From the NCBI GenBank assembly GCA_037952775.1, contig JBANAY010000004.1, forward strand, positions 3,224,001-3,288,000: a stretch of 64,000 bases of DNA, given 5' to 3'. The notes under the pieces are model-generated. The model did not search any database. It had not been told where the DNA came from and worked only from the letters and a program-made list of their open reading frames with translations. This document shows, in pieces, positions 23,418 to 35,202 of this stretch (within the stretch, counting starts at the first letter, position 1; each line of letters opens with the position of its first letter). Both the position numbers and the translations under genes were made by a program. This DNA comes from Clonostachys chloroleuca (Eukaryota > Ascomycota > Sordariomycetes > Hypocreales > Bionectriaceae).

Positions 23418-24246
23418 TTTGAAGATTGATGTCGGCGGTGAGGGATGTAGTGGTTTGTGATGCTGTCTTTTCACCGGTCTTCCCGTATCCTTATATCATT
23501 GTGCGACACACTTGATGCCTGTTTCGCATCACCCTACAACCGATTTTGCTCACAAAGTGTCAGTCTCGGTTCCCGAGAATGTCTGTCGTGCTCCAATATT
23601 TTGGTGTAGTGCAAATATGGATGTCAATATCTCCGAATCGCCGACACCGTCTCAGAGAACCCCGAGTGAAGCCTCATTGGCCACGAAAGTACGTATGGAC
23701 GCGTTCCAAGTTATGATTTGCTAGTAATTCCATTTTTCTCATTTAGGAAAACTTTAGAAATTGATTCCTTCTTATTGGACCATCGAAATTGACGTTCGCC
23801 GCATATCCGAGCATTCTCTTACCGCTAATCAATTAGTATCATTTCATCAGTATCCGCCATATAAACCAGCCAGAGTACCCATATCGGTCATAATGAAGAA
23901 AGGCAAATAAAGGCTGCGATTCCATTTTTAGATTAAAGTGCGCTCACACAACGTATGTTGAGTAATGGCGATGCCGACAAGATCGCCATGTCACAAATGC
24001 TTCACAAGCGACTCCTTTTTCCAGCTTTACCCACAACATTACCTATCATTTCTCCGTTGCCAAATCCAATGGGACCAAGCTCCGAGCTCCGAGGATTCTA
24101 TCAAAGCATTTGCAGATACGTAGTGACCTGTATGGTGATGGCGTGTCTATTAGTCTCGGACCTCCGAGCTGTCTCCATTTCAGCGTCGTAAGTGAGACCC
24201 GCCTCATGAGGCCACGATAAACAGGAGGGGCCTTGTTCCAAAGAAC
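23418..24246. other. Intergenic between the MFS gene and the transposon
   Basis: About 830 bp, becoming AT-rich. It holds the promoter of the minus-strand MFS gene and nothing else recognisable. A possible target-site TTAA at 24247-24250 marks the junction with the piggyBac-like element. Confidence 0.5.
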
Positions 24247-26814
24247 TTAAATAATCGGCCCACTTATATGTGACGTCGATGGGGGAAGCTTGTCTACTTC
24301 ACTGAAGTCAGCATGAAACGACATCTCCTTGAGGCATCGAAAGCTACACTTTGTACCTTACAGGGGTCTGATTGGTCCAAAATCCCTGCAGTAAAAGGTA
24401 CATGCTCTGCCATACTAATTTAGCCTATGGTAGAAGTCCCAACAACGGTTATTGTTACAAAGAGGAACATTACATTGCTCGCAGCCGGACCTTGACTGTG
24501 GCACCCTCCTATTCCCGCTGACCTCTGCTAACGTATTTTTAGAAGGCTCATGCCAATGGACACCTCTGCAGGCTGCACAGCGGCTCGGGCTCTTTCGTCG
24601 GACGCGATTATGCTGTGAAACAGGCGTTTTTATGTCGCCTATGTGGTTCCTCTGCCGTAGGCTTGCTTTTTGACCGTATTGAGAGAGGAGATCGTGAGAA
24701 ATCTGCTCCCGCCACTCACGTAAGGTCCGGAGCGGCTTCCAATTTGGCTGGCCATGCTTCTGCAGTAAGAAGCTGTTATTAAGAGCAGTCTCGAGGAGAA
24801 AGCCCCACGCCAATGCACGCCAAGGGCCCTTACAAATACGGTGTTCTAACCCCCCTTGTTGCCGTAGCTGATCACCTGTATCTACCGCGTTTATATGATC
24901 ATTATAAGAAGCAGCTGCAGACAAGACCGGAGCTTCTTTGACCACCTCATCACCAAAAAAACGCTTGATAGCTTGTGCCCGAGGCTGTGTTGTTGTCGGC
25001 CGCTTCCTGATACGTGTTTCAAACTCCGTGCCGTCATACACCGTGGAAAGTAGTAGCACAAGCGCGTTATCCTTCCAAGCGATTTGATTGACCTAAGAAG
25101 CTATTAGTAGGGGATTTCCTAAGTAATTCATTTCAGGGTTAATCAACCTTGTTATCTGCAGTTGGCACAGTCTCGATCTGACCCCATAACCAACCTAGCT
25201 TCCCGTCTGTATCGGCCTTTTTGAGCTGCACGAGACCTTTGAAGATCCCGCTGTTGGCTCGGCAGGTGCCTGTAGCCCCGGCGTTTAAAACCCTCAAAAC
25301 CCTGAAGAGATCCGGGCTTGAGAAGAGGTTATCTAAGAAGACGTGATATATGGCGTTTGGCAGCTGTTTAACTAGGTCAACAACCACGGTTTGTGTCGGG
25401 TTGAGGCTATACTCATCGGCTCTCTTTCTCTTCCTTGTTCGAGGCTTTTTATCGCCAACAGCGTCAAATACCTTTCCGGGCAGGTGCGGCAGCCACGAGA
25501 GGAAATAGCCGGCTTCAGCTACAGCCCAGATTTTGAACCCTTCAGGCGTAGGCTTCGTAGGAATAACAACTTTCTCACGGGTTCTCCCTTCAAAGTGCTG
25601 GATACACTCATCCACAGCAATATTCGTACCTGGGATCCAGTATCGAAGAGAGGCTGCTTTCATAGCCTCTGACCATTCATTAATCCGGTCAAAAGAGCTC
25701 TCATAACTGACCCTTGGGTCATAAGGGCGGAAGGCACGATAAATCTCTTGATAGGTGTTGTAGCTGATGAAGTGTGCGATAGGGTGGCTTGGCCTCATCT
25801 TCCCCGGCTTGTAGGTATCCCAATGGTCTCGTACGCGCTTTTCGCGGTGATTTCCTATATAAATTAGGATCCCGAGCAAGAGATATACATGATCCGAGGA
25901 GATAGCCTAGCGCGAATGACTATTAGCTCAGGTGTGTGTGTGTTATGTGTGTGGCTGCACTTTTGAACTCTAGCTCTACCACCTACCTTCGCAGCCGGAA
26001 GCCCGTAATTCGTGTAGCTAGCCCATGATTTTGCTAGGGATTCACATATAAATTCCTGGAATAGCGACAAAGGCGTTGAAGGCAGCTCTTGAATCTGTGG
26101 TGTGCGAATAGGGTCAACAGAGAAGGGGTCAAAACGCGTGCCGCGTTGTACGGTGGCCCGCTTCGTCGGGCGATAGGTGCAGTCAGCCGGCTGCTCGCAC
26201 TGAGCTTCATCAACCCGTATGTACAATTGAATATCGTCAGAAAGCTCAAAAGCAGCAGCTTCAGCCGGGTCGGGAGCCGGAGGAATGCTTGCCATAGTAA
26301 TTTGTGTGGGGAAGGTTCTTCGGGTGCTACGCGTAGCTCGAGGTCACGGCTTGAGGCTTTTAATAAAAGTGGGGAAATACCTCGCTGTAGCTTTCGATGC
26401 CTCAAGGAGATACATAACATGTCCGAGCCGATGCCGATACGCCTCATTCCGTCCAGGTGTACAGTAAGCTTGTTGAGGATGAGGTTAGAATCGCTATATC
26501 AAAGTAAATTTTCTGGGGAACGAAGCACTAAAGTTTACCTAGTAGCCTAGGTACCCGCCTTAGTGCAATTTCATATCCCCAATCTATCCTGTAGTCAATA
26601 AAGAAGCCTGATGAACAATTATCAGTCCAGCCTGCTCTCAAGAACCGCAAAAAGAGGCAAATCTCAAACCAGCGTTTGCTTAAAGGGCAAAAGCAAGCTT
26701 TGTATATGTCCAGAAATAAGAACGACGAGCATACAACTACCTTTTCAAGGCAGTCAAGGAAGTAATTAGATTCTAGGCGCCGGTAATATTGCCTGCGGTG
26801 GCCGGATTACTTAA
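24247..26814 (-). mobile_element. Probable complete piggyBac-type DNA transposon (about 2.56 kb)
   Basis: The element is proposed as 24251-26810, flanked by TTAA at 24247-24250 and 26811-26814, the target site used by piggyBac transposases. The first 13 bp inside the left TTAA (ATAATCGGCCCAC) match the reverse complement of the last 13 bp at the right end (GTAATCCGGCCAC) at 10 of 13 positions. The size fits autonomous piggyBac elements, and the transposase frame is open throughout. The ends are inferred from this short match only, so the boundaries are less certain than the transposase itself. No obvious RIP-type damage to the coding region is seen. Confidence 0.55.
24415..26295 (-). CDS. PiggyBac-type transposase (DDE_Tnp_1_7), apparently intact
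   Basis: Three exons on the minus strand, 26295-25987, 25906-25148 and 25092-24415, joined in frame to about 581 residues. The introns are 80 nt (GTAGG..CGCTAG) and 55 nt (GTTGAT..TTCTTAG). The piggyBac catalytic fold is clear. D202 lies in NIAVDECIQHFEGR, D295 in HVFLDNLFSSPD and D427 in YNDHINAVDTGDQLR, corresponding to the Asp triad of the family. The C-terminus is a Cys/His-rich zinc-binding domain (CAACRGVHWH, then CEQCNVPLC), as in piggyBac transposases that use it to bind the element ends. No internal stop remains after splicing. It should catalyse cut-and-paste movement at TTAA. A domesticated single-copy gene is the alternative. Confidence 0.85.
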
Positions 26815-27827
26815 CAATTTGGCACCGAAGCTGGCCATCTTGTTTGAAATGACGGTTGCTTATCTTGCCACTTTCATTAGGGTTAGACAATTTCCAAGGA
26901 TAGACAGTTATCTCTTATCGAATGCAAGGTAATTCTGGTTTCTCAAGAAGCCCAATATCTCAGATAAAACAGCTCTACTATGATTTCACTATTGTTCAAG
27001 TCTAAAATTCTACAAATGAAGGACTGAACTAAGCATAGAGCGAGGGAGAAAATGAAGAGAAAGAAGAAGTAATCAAGGGAATTGGATGTTACTTCATCTT
27101 TTAATATTCCAGTGAGCCAAGTTATTATCCGTTGGTACGTTCGCCCATGAACTTTTGGGCTAAAGCACTGTATCATTCCGGGCACGAAATCCCAAATCCC
27201 AAAATCCTAAAATTATTAAGGGGCGTTAGATACATAGTACTTCTCAAGTATACAGCTGTTTTCTACGTTTAGATACCTCGCCTCATCGTGAAAATGTCCA
27301 ACAATAGCCTCGGGGTGTACAATGAGGCAGCTAGGTTTTGATCTTGGCTTCGACCCAATTGCATGATTTTATCTTTCCTGTGAGGAATTCTCTAATATTT
27401 ATATCTATAAACAAAACTGAAAGTGTTCATGACTATGTTTGTAAGAATTATACCGAAGAACTGCTCGGCCCTTCTCACCAACGGATTATCCCTTGTTAGT
27501 CTTGAGTATCTCGACTCATTTCTACAATATCCAGACTGCCCATCTCATGCTACAAATCATTTTTCTTTCCAATGTGCAGAAATGACGAAATCTCCCTGTG
27601 ATAGATGTGCCGCTGGGTCAGGTATTCCGAATGTACAAGTCTGTTCTCAGCTTCTCAGCTTTAACTTCAACCTCGTACTTCGTGTACTCCTCAAGAAGTT
27701 GAATAGTTCTTGGTGAATCTTCGTATTTTTTATAGGAACTGGGTATCTTCTGATTAGCTTCTAAGAATAAGAACAAAGTTAAGCAAACTGTTGGCAGTTG
27801 CAACCAAAGAAATAACAGTTATTATAC
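26815..27827. other. AT-rich intergenic, no supported gene
   Basis: About 1 kb between the transposon and the 3' end of the SRR1-like gene. A 62-codon minus-strand frame at 27618-27803 looks protein-like (EYTKYEVEVKAEK). It could not be joined in frame to the SRR1-like gene by any visible splice pair, so it is left as unexplained. Confidence 0.45.
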
Positions 27828-29018
27828 TCACAACTTTCTCTTTATAAATTCCCAGTATTCTGCTTGTATATCTCCATCGTCAACTTCTGGGAGATCTTGG
27901 ATCCATAGCATAGCTGCTGGTCTTGCTATATCAGCAATAATCTCCATTACTGCCCTTCGCGGATCGCAACAGACGAAAATTGTTTCGTCGTCAACCACTC
28001 GAAAGGACGAGGTACCATAGCCGTTCAAGATCTGAAAGCCGGCTTTGGCCAACACTTCCTTATCCTGTGGGCTGTAGCTAAAATCCTCGGCAACCACTTT
28101 GAGTGAAGACTGTTGCCCATGGGTCGGCTCTGTATCCGGTGAAAGGCGATTTGCCTGGCGACTTGCAATGACCTGGGCAACAGTGAGAGCGACCAAGTGG
28201 TTGACATAGTTGCGGTAACCTGGGAGAGTGCTCGGCGGTCCAGGAGTCTCATAGAGGTTATCTTCCGCGAGAGTTTTAGCAAGGTTGCCGAGTCCAAGAC
28301 AGACTACTCTGCTGGCTTTGGGTATCCGATCCACCTGGTTCAGCATATCAAGCAACTCTATCCGAAAACTGTTTTGCTCCCAGCTCTCCTCTATGAAGTT
28401 CCAGGTCTCTTCCACTTGTTCGTGGGGAACGTCCGAAATCATTGAATACACGGTGCTTATTCTGATAGGACAGGTGAAAGCGGCCATTTTGATTTCGGGG
28501 ATACTTGGATCCACGAGTTCCTCATCAGTCTCTCCTTCGAAAGCATTCTGTGCTAGATTCATTAGTTTCCAGTATGGATATATAACCGGAAATGGAACCC
28601 TAGTTTCGACTTCCTTAGTTGTTGGTTTCCTTGCGTAATTTAGCCGGGGATAATCACCCACGATTGCGGTTCGCCGTACTCCCTATCCTCGAGTGAAGGT
28701 ATAGCAACCCTGGTGTTAATGCCAATCACTATTCAATTGCTGTTAGATACCAAATTCGGATGGCGGAGTCAGGAACGTACTGGAGGGAAGCGTGATGTAC
28801 TTAGCTTCGGTCCAGGAGTGCTTGGCTAAGAATACTTCGATCTCCCGAAACATGTCTTTGGTGTACAGCTTGTTGCCGGACTCATAGGCATGTTGCACCA
28901 CCTGGGCCAATTTCTGGCCTTTTTCTTTTCCCGTCAACTGTCTCCTTGCTTCGATACTTGGACGCAGAGAAATCTCCCCAAATTGGGCACTCCGAACGGG
29001 CGTTGAGATCGCGTTCAT
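27828..29018 (-). CDS. SRR1-like domain protein
   Basis: Three exons on the minus strand, 29018-28781, 28728-28680 and 28629-27828. They join in frame across a 52-nt intron (GTACGT..CTAAC..ATAG) and a 50-nt intron (GTACGG..CTAAAT..CAAG), giving about 362 residues. The second acceptor is weak. Without that splice the frame breaks, so a frameshifted relic is the alternative. The N-terminal part has YESGNKLYTKDMFREIEVFL. The SRR1-like domain covers about residues 190-340: SRVVCLGLGNLAKT, YVNHLVALTVAQVIAS, AEDFSYSPQDKEVLAKAGF, and DDETIFVCCDPRRAVMEII with PAAMLWIQD. SRR1 proteins are linked to circadian and stress signalling in plants and to heme-related regulation in yeast. The molecular activity is unsettled. 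Fungal genomes often carry several divergent copies. Confidence 0.78.
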
Positions 29019-32008
29019 GTTGGGATGCTTTGAGCGGAATTTTGATGCGCCACTGTGCTGGATCTTGATTGAAGTACACGTAATGATCTAGTCTGTAATT
29101 TAGTTCTCGAACAAGAGCTCGCAGCTTTTATAGTTCGGTGAACAATGAACTTATTCTAGGACATAATTCATGTAAGAACACTTTGATTATATTGGCTTTC
29201 TATGGTGACAGCCTGCTTAGGGAGGTTGACTGTGAAGTGCGTGAATCAATTGCGGCTCAAACTTACCGGCTTATTCTTGTTCTTTAGTTCCTAGAAGAAC
29301 AAAAGATTAACACAAGGTCTTTCATGTTGAGTTACTGACCCGTCAGTGCGTGAGCAGATACACCATTGGTCTGGCCTGCCTACACATAGCCGTCTGATAA
29401 AGTCCATGTAGATGGTAGCTAATTGGAGTCGATTAGGACAGCATGTCATTAACCATTTCTCGCGACAGGAATTCTACTTCAGCACTGGTATTTCTCTACT
29501 AGGCGGGTCAAACATGCGTTCCAAGACAATCTTCGAACCCGCTCTTTATGACGAGACTGGCATGAGCCACACAAAGTCTTTTTTTTCCCTTTTTGTTCGT
29601 CGGTGAGTATTCCAACAATACATAGATGCAAAGCCAGAAACCATTATTATAAACAAGCCAACAAAAATAGGTAAAGAAAAATAGAAATAGAAAAACTAAG
29701 GGCTGCTGTTTAATGCACCCGTCCCTAATCCCCGGATGTTGTTCTTAGGGTGATGAGCTCTAGGGTAGGCAGCCTATCGGCGGTGAGCGTGTCTCAAAAT
29801 TCTGCTCGGGTTTGACATCCTTACTCCGAGCAGGAACAAGTCTTACTTCCTTCGGTAGTATAATTAATCATGTTCCAGACAAATCTCACAGTGAGGTAAC
29901 ATGATCACGATAGCATAATTGTATGGGATTATGCTCTCTTTGGGATTATTTTCTCCAGTCTGGGCCGTTGGAGCCGTCGGTGCAACTGCGCTGCTCGTTC
30001 CTCTCACACATGTAATCAAGACCGAAGACCGAACTCCAGCAAGTGCCGATACTGTACGCACCGGCCAGGTCATTGGGGCTCATTATTTCGGCATCCGTGG
30101 TGCCGAGTTGGGTGGGATGTGTTAATCAATCCACCGGTCCATGCGGCTCCTTCTAGTTGACCGGCTGGTGCAGGGGATTTGTGCAGGACATGAGTGATTG
30201 GATTGAAAGCGACTCATGCAACGATAAAGGTAATAAAAGGAGGCATATTATCAAAAAATTAAAATAGCAAAGTGGCTCCCCGAAAATAGCAGAGAACATA
30301 ACGTGGTCAAGCTAGACTACTAACCAAAGATGACAAATTCTCCCTGCCTTCAACCTGGCCCTGGCGTCAACAACATCTTGAAAACGGTAGTTGAAATTGG
30401 GATCAAACGAGGCAGTCTGGACTTGGTGCAAGCTTGGGGGGTTATAGGGCGATCTCACGTCAGCGCAGAGCCAGTGGCTCAAACTAAGTGCATTTGCTCA
30501 CGGGCGCATGTAGGACAGCAGCTTCAAGTGAGCGGCGTTGGGCTGCTCTTGGCAGGGGTCTCGGGGAATCGGCTGTATGTACTTGATCTTTCGATCCCCC
30601 AATACTCCTTGCATAGGGGAGTCAAACCGACCTGGTGGGATCTGCACCTGCGTGATGAGTGAGAAATCAAGGGACCTAATGCATGGCGCCGTGCTTGTGT
30701 CGCCCAAGCTCACCTAAGGCACGATCAATGTGCCTGTATAAGGAAAATTAAGCAAAATATGTACCCATATGGAGGCCTCCCGTTTCAGTAACACCCCGCC
30801 AGCACACGGATAATTGGGCATGATGAGGAGAGACAGGAACACCAGGCGGAAGCAAATAAATCGAATGAGGGCATTCATGCGGCCGGGCCGTCCCTCTGAT
30901 AAGGGGAAGGTTGGATTGCTGTGCTGTGGGTGGGTGGGATTTAGTTCGAGCCACATTGGACGGCCGTAATCAAACCAATTCAGCATCATTGAACAATACC
31001 ACCTGCGCTATGCATCGCACAGCACCCTCAGCTCGCTTCATTTGCCGACGAGAAGTAAATTGGCCGTCCTGAATCCTCCCAGGATTGATACTATGTACAT
31101 ACCCTGTACCCGGCGAGGCTCCTTCGTTGGTTCAGAAGGCATTCTTATTGTTCCTGCTCCCACAATCCGCCTACGCAGTAAGCGTGTTATAGCAGGAAAA
31201 ACAGTCCTCACCCACATTTGGCCGTAAGCGTGTGGAGGCGACCTAATATTCTTAGTACTCAGGCTAGGCCCCCATGTCACATCAGCCCTGCTTGCTCCCC
31301 TTGACCCCCAAACCCCTTCCCGCTGGTGCACGTGCTCTCATCCCAGAAGACCAGTCTTCTTCTTCCCCCGCTGAGAGTCTAGACTGGCCTACTGGTCGGG
31401 CCAGGGTCGTACAGCCAGTCCTACAAGCCCATAGTTTCAACGAGGGGCTAGCCTCCATCATGTTCAGGTCATGATCACCAATATAGCAGACTGGGAGGAG
31501 AGAAGAAGGCGGAGATTAATGTAATGTAAGTTTCGAGTTCATTTATTGGTGGTATCTCTCTAGAAAAACAAATAAAATCGTATGTAGTAGGTAGAGACAG
31601 TAATGTAAGTGTGTACTGTATGATGCATAACCCACTCCGAGGAAAGATAACCCCAAGCCATAGGCTAATGTCGCCATCGATGGCCAATCAAACGCCAAGT
31701 CCGAACCACCCACCCCTCTCAACATCGCCGGTTTGTCATTCTTGTCTTGGGTCATTATCCGAAGCGAACAACATGGTGGGAAATCCGAGTGTATCCAATA
31801 GTAGTAATTAAGTAAACAAAAAACGCCTTGGGACCGTTGAACGCGCGCGCTGGTATCTATCCGATCGGTGATACATTTGTACAATAAAAAAAATTCCAGG
31901 AAGTGTAGGTCGTCCGGGGGTATTTCCGTGCATAATCCTTTTAGTTCCGTCGTGTGATGTGTAGTTTAGTAGTATGAAAAATGAGAAAAGACGAGGCGGT
32001 GGTTCAAG
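29019..32008. other. Gene-poor intergenic (3 kb)
   Basis: This lies between the start of the SRR1-like gene and the 3' end of the His-rich protein gene. Only short, mutually overlapping frames without recognisable domains are present. No RNA gene, repeat array or transposon end was recognised. Confidence 0.5.
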
Positions 32009-32760
32009 CTACACCTCCTCAATGAGGCCGAGGGCCTTCTTCTCGTCGAGGAATACTCGCTCTTGGCCCTTTTCTTCCTCAGGCTCCTCGGAGTCATCGC
32101 ATGTCTACACGCATTCAGAGTTAGTTTGAATTCAAGTCTTGCTGGAGTAGAGTGGTGGTTTTAACATACCTTGCTCAGGACGAAGCTGACGAGGTAAATG
32201 ACGGTGAAGCCAATCAGAAACAAGAAAGAAATGATATGTGCCCAGACCATTACAGTATGGATAATTGGGTGGCGGTGACGGTGGTGGCGGTGATGGCGAT
32301 GATGGCGATTGTGTCGTCCCAATGATTGATGCTCCCCATCAGCCAGATACAGAATATCACCACCGTGCTTTGACTCGCTAACTTCGGTGGTCTCTAGGGA
32401 GGTGGCCGTTGCCTGGCCTTCTTCCTCGCCCGTCTTCTTGTTGAACCAGAAAACAGGGAGAAGCCTTGAGTTTGCGCCAACAGTCTCGACGCGGCCCAAG
32501 GATTTCGAGAGATATCGCGGGGCAGCGTGGAAGAAGTGCATCAAGATGCAGCCTTCATGTGCCGGCCGCAAAGGCTGCTCGGGCTCTGAGGAGACATGAC
32601 GCACCTTCATAAGATCACTGTCGTCGATGTGGATAGTGGCCTCCTCGCGAACCTTGAGAAGATCGCTGTCGTCGATCTGAAGACCGTGAGATGGCACGAT
32701 GGCGGTCGGAGCAGCAAGGCTCAGGGCAGCGCCCAGTGAGAGAAGCAGAACAGGTCGCAT
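32009..32760 (-). CDS. Small secreted or membrane protein with His-rich segment and duplicated IDDSDL(L/M)KVR motif
   Basis: Two exons on the minus strand, 32760-32170 and 32104-32009, joined in frame across a 65-nt intron (GTATG..GTGTAG), giving about 228 residues. A signal peptide covers about residues 1-17 (MRPVLLLSLGAALSLAA). It is followed by two near-identical units: IDDSDLLKVREEA at about 29-41 and IDDSDLMKVRHVS at about 45-57. A His/Arg repeat (GRHNRHHRHHRHHRHRH, about 150-166) precedes one membrane helix (about 173-195, HIISFLFLIGFTVIYLVSF). The tail is acidic (DDSEEPEEEKGQE). The layout predicts a type I membrane protein with a short cytosolic acidic tail. I do not know the family. 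The His stretch may bind metal ions or change charge with pH. Confidence 0.8.
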
Positions 32761-35202
32761 GGTGTAAATTTGGCTGATTAGTGACTGTTGGTCGTCGTAG
32801 GAAGAGAGCTGCAGCTGCGAGATAGGTCCTTGATGGAAAGTTGTATGGTGACGACGGCTTATCCCCCTGCCGATACTTTCGTTCTTCTTTCCAAATGAGT
32901 GATGCGAGGCAGATTGGGTTTATGAGTGCATGTGAGACTCTAATTATGGAAAAAGCAAAAGCCTTTCTCTCTGTGTAGGATGGATGGAACAGGGAGGATC
33001 GATGGCAGAGGAAATTAAGCATTCAAATAGGGAGGAAAAGCAAAGTTCGCCCAGTGCCGAGATTCGTCCCAGAAGGGAAAGACGGGCAATGAGACTTGGG
33101 TAGGGAACGGAACCCGCAGGAACCTTGAGTGAGACGGCTGCTGTATAATGCGACTGGTGCCAAAGCAATCCTATTAGTTTCAGTAGCGGGACACCAGTAG
33201 TCGGTCGGGAATGTGGTGGAGTGAGTGACTGATTGGTGCGAATGCGCAGGTGCTCGACGGAGGCCAACCGGGGGAGAGCTAAGGATGGACACGGGCCTAA
33301 GCGAGGAATGAGTTGCTGTCGATGAATAGCGATCGTGTCAACCGGGCCCAAATGAGGGGGATCAGGCACGATTAATACAGCGAGGTGGGGGATCCAGCTG
33401 CTTGGGATCTGCTAGGAGGCAGCCAACGGTTGACGGCACGCGCATAAGCATTATATTGCGATACGATGGCTGGACTCTGGAGGATTGAGGCAACGACACT
33501 CAAGAGCGCTCTAGGTCCGGGACTGGGCCCTGGAAGCGGAGGACGGGCGGTAAGTTCCACTAGCTCTAGGGCCAGAATGTGCCAAAAGGACCGCAGCATT
33601 ATAACCCGAATAGGCGTTCGGGGTGCCCTCTCAGCCCCATCGGCAGCCCCTCGGCAGCCCAGAGGTTCTGGACCCAAGGGAGCGTTCAGCAGGAGCCACG
33701 AGCCACGGGGGGGATAATGTACGCCAAGGCCACTCAGCCCACGCGACACTCGTGTACTGTACGCCAGCACGCACATCACATCTGGGGACCGGCCTGGTCT
33801 AGACGCCGCCAGCGCGCACCCACGCTTGCTGATCCGCGACAGGCCAATCGTGCTCGCCTTAGGCCACCCTACGGTAGATAGTCTCTCTGGTGGTCTACAG
33901 ACTGGATGCGTTTCGGATGTCGGCTCGCCACGGTGCTTGGCGAGAGGTAGCACCTGGGCACTGTGGCTGACCACCAGAGAGACCATCATGATCGCGGATC
34001 GCCGCCTATGTATGCTTACATGAACACTATCACGCACTGTCTGTCCACGTACCAGCTTTCAAAGTTTAGGCCACTCCGTACTGGGCCACCGGCGTTCATG
34101 TACATGTATACTTACTTACCTGTCATCGAACAGGGCCGAGCCTAGAGAGATTTGGGGCAGATCATTTAGTGACGGTGCAACGCTGCGAGGCTATCTGCCC
34201 ATCGATCCATTAGAACGAGCTCTTGTTGTCTGTTGGATGAACTCGGGTAGTCTACCCGGCCGGGAGCCACGCAGGACAAAGCATCTTCCGTTGATCAAGT
34301 GCTGTCTTTGCAGTCCCCGAACCCCCAGACCTTGGGTGAGCGGAGGCAAGGTGAGGCATGGTGGGGGTCTAACAACGTTTCGACGACAGATAGAGACGTG
34401 GAGGTTGTCGCGACCCTCAAGATCGAATCGGCCTTCCAAGCTTGGTCACAGATCACCGGCTGTGTATGATTCGCATGCTAACCCTGGAGCATTTCAACCA
34501 TCCAATATGCCGTGCCTGATAATCAACTCCATATATCTATTAATATCTTGTCGTCTGGAAGGGCTCGTTGACTCGTCATTGGATTCCACGTCATGTCGTT
34601 GGGGCGTCATCACCTCCTGCATCGTCGTCCGACGTCCCTATAGTGCGGCCGTCATTAAAGCGGATGATGTGCCAAGAACCGTTTTCGCGTCAACCTACGC
34701 GTTTGGGATGCGTTGGAGTCGGTTGGCAGATGGCAGTGCTGTGTCAAACGGCGTGAAGGTCGCAGTGGTAGTTGCTCACGCAGTAAGATCATCCTCTGTG
34801 GTCAATGCCACTCCCGCGACCCCAACGGGACGTTTGATGGAATCCACTAGATCCCCATTCCAATGCATTGGGCCACTGGCAATGCTAGCGTATCTGCACC
34901 TATCGGGACTTCTTCCTCCCCCACTCAGGCCCTATAACCACAGTACCGTCCACTACGGTGCCATTGCTTGATGGAGGGCGGGTGAGCAGTCGCCTCTGAT
35001 TGGCCGCAGCGTATCGCTCTGCCCTGTGGGCCGCTCCCAGCGTCGCGGTTGGAGGTTCGGCTCATCAAGCTTGTTCAGCGATGCCTTCATTTCCCTGCCG
35101 AGATATATTATATGCTACACATCGTGTTCCTCTCCCCCTCTGTACGCTGCGGTAACCTCCATTGGAAGGCGCGCCTCTATGTTGTTATGTTCTCGGCCCG
35201 CT
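32761..35202. other. Long intergenic region with a 15-bp inverted repeat
   Basis: About 2.4 kb between the divergent His-rich protein gene and Zn2Cys6 regulator gene. Two longer frames (33372-34037 minus, 34237-34971 plus) lack domains and convincing composition. A perfect 15-bp inverted repeat lies at 33881-33895 and 33969-33983. The stretch just before 35203 is pyrimidine-rich and likely holds the regulator's promoter. Confidence 0.5.
33881..33983. repeat. Perfect 15-bp inverted repeat with a 73-nt loop
   Basis: Arm GTCTCTCTGGTGGTC at 33881-33895 is the exact reverse complement of 33969-33983. Inside the loop a second potential hairpin exists (CTCGCCA at about 33930 with TGGCGAG a few bases on). 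A structured RNA, a small inverted-repeat element or a protein-binding palindrome are all possible. Confidence 0.75.

Noticed and set aside
27618..27803. Possible last exon of the SRR1-like gene
   Set aside because: The only plausible donor (GTGAGT at 27831) and acceptors give the wrong phase, so the gene is ended at 27828.
33372..34037. 221-codon open frame on the minus strand
   Set aside because: No domain, signal or biased composition. It is rich in Arg, Pro and Ser as expected of chance frames in GC-rich DNA, and the inverted repeat lies inside it.
34237..34971. 244-codon open frame on the plus strand upstream of the Zn2Cys6 gene
   Set aside because: No recognisable domain and no family-like blocks. 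It may be part of a leader, but there is no support for a protein.
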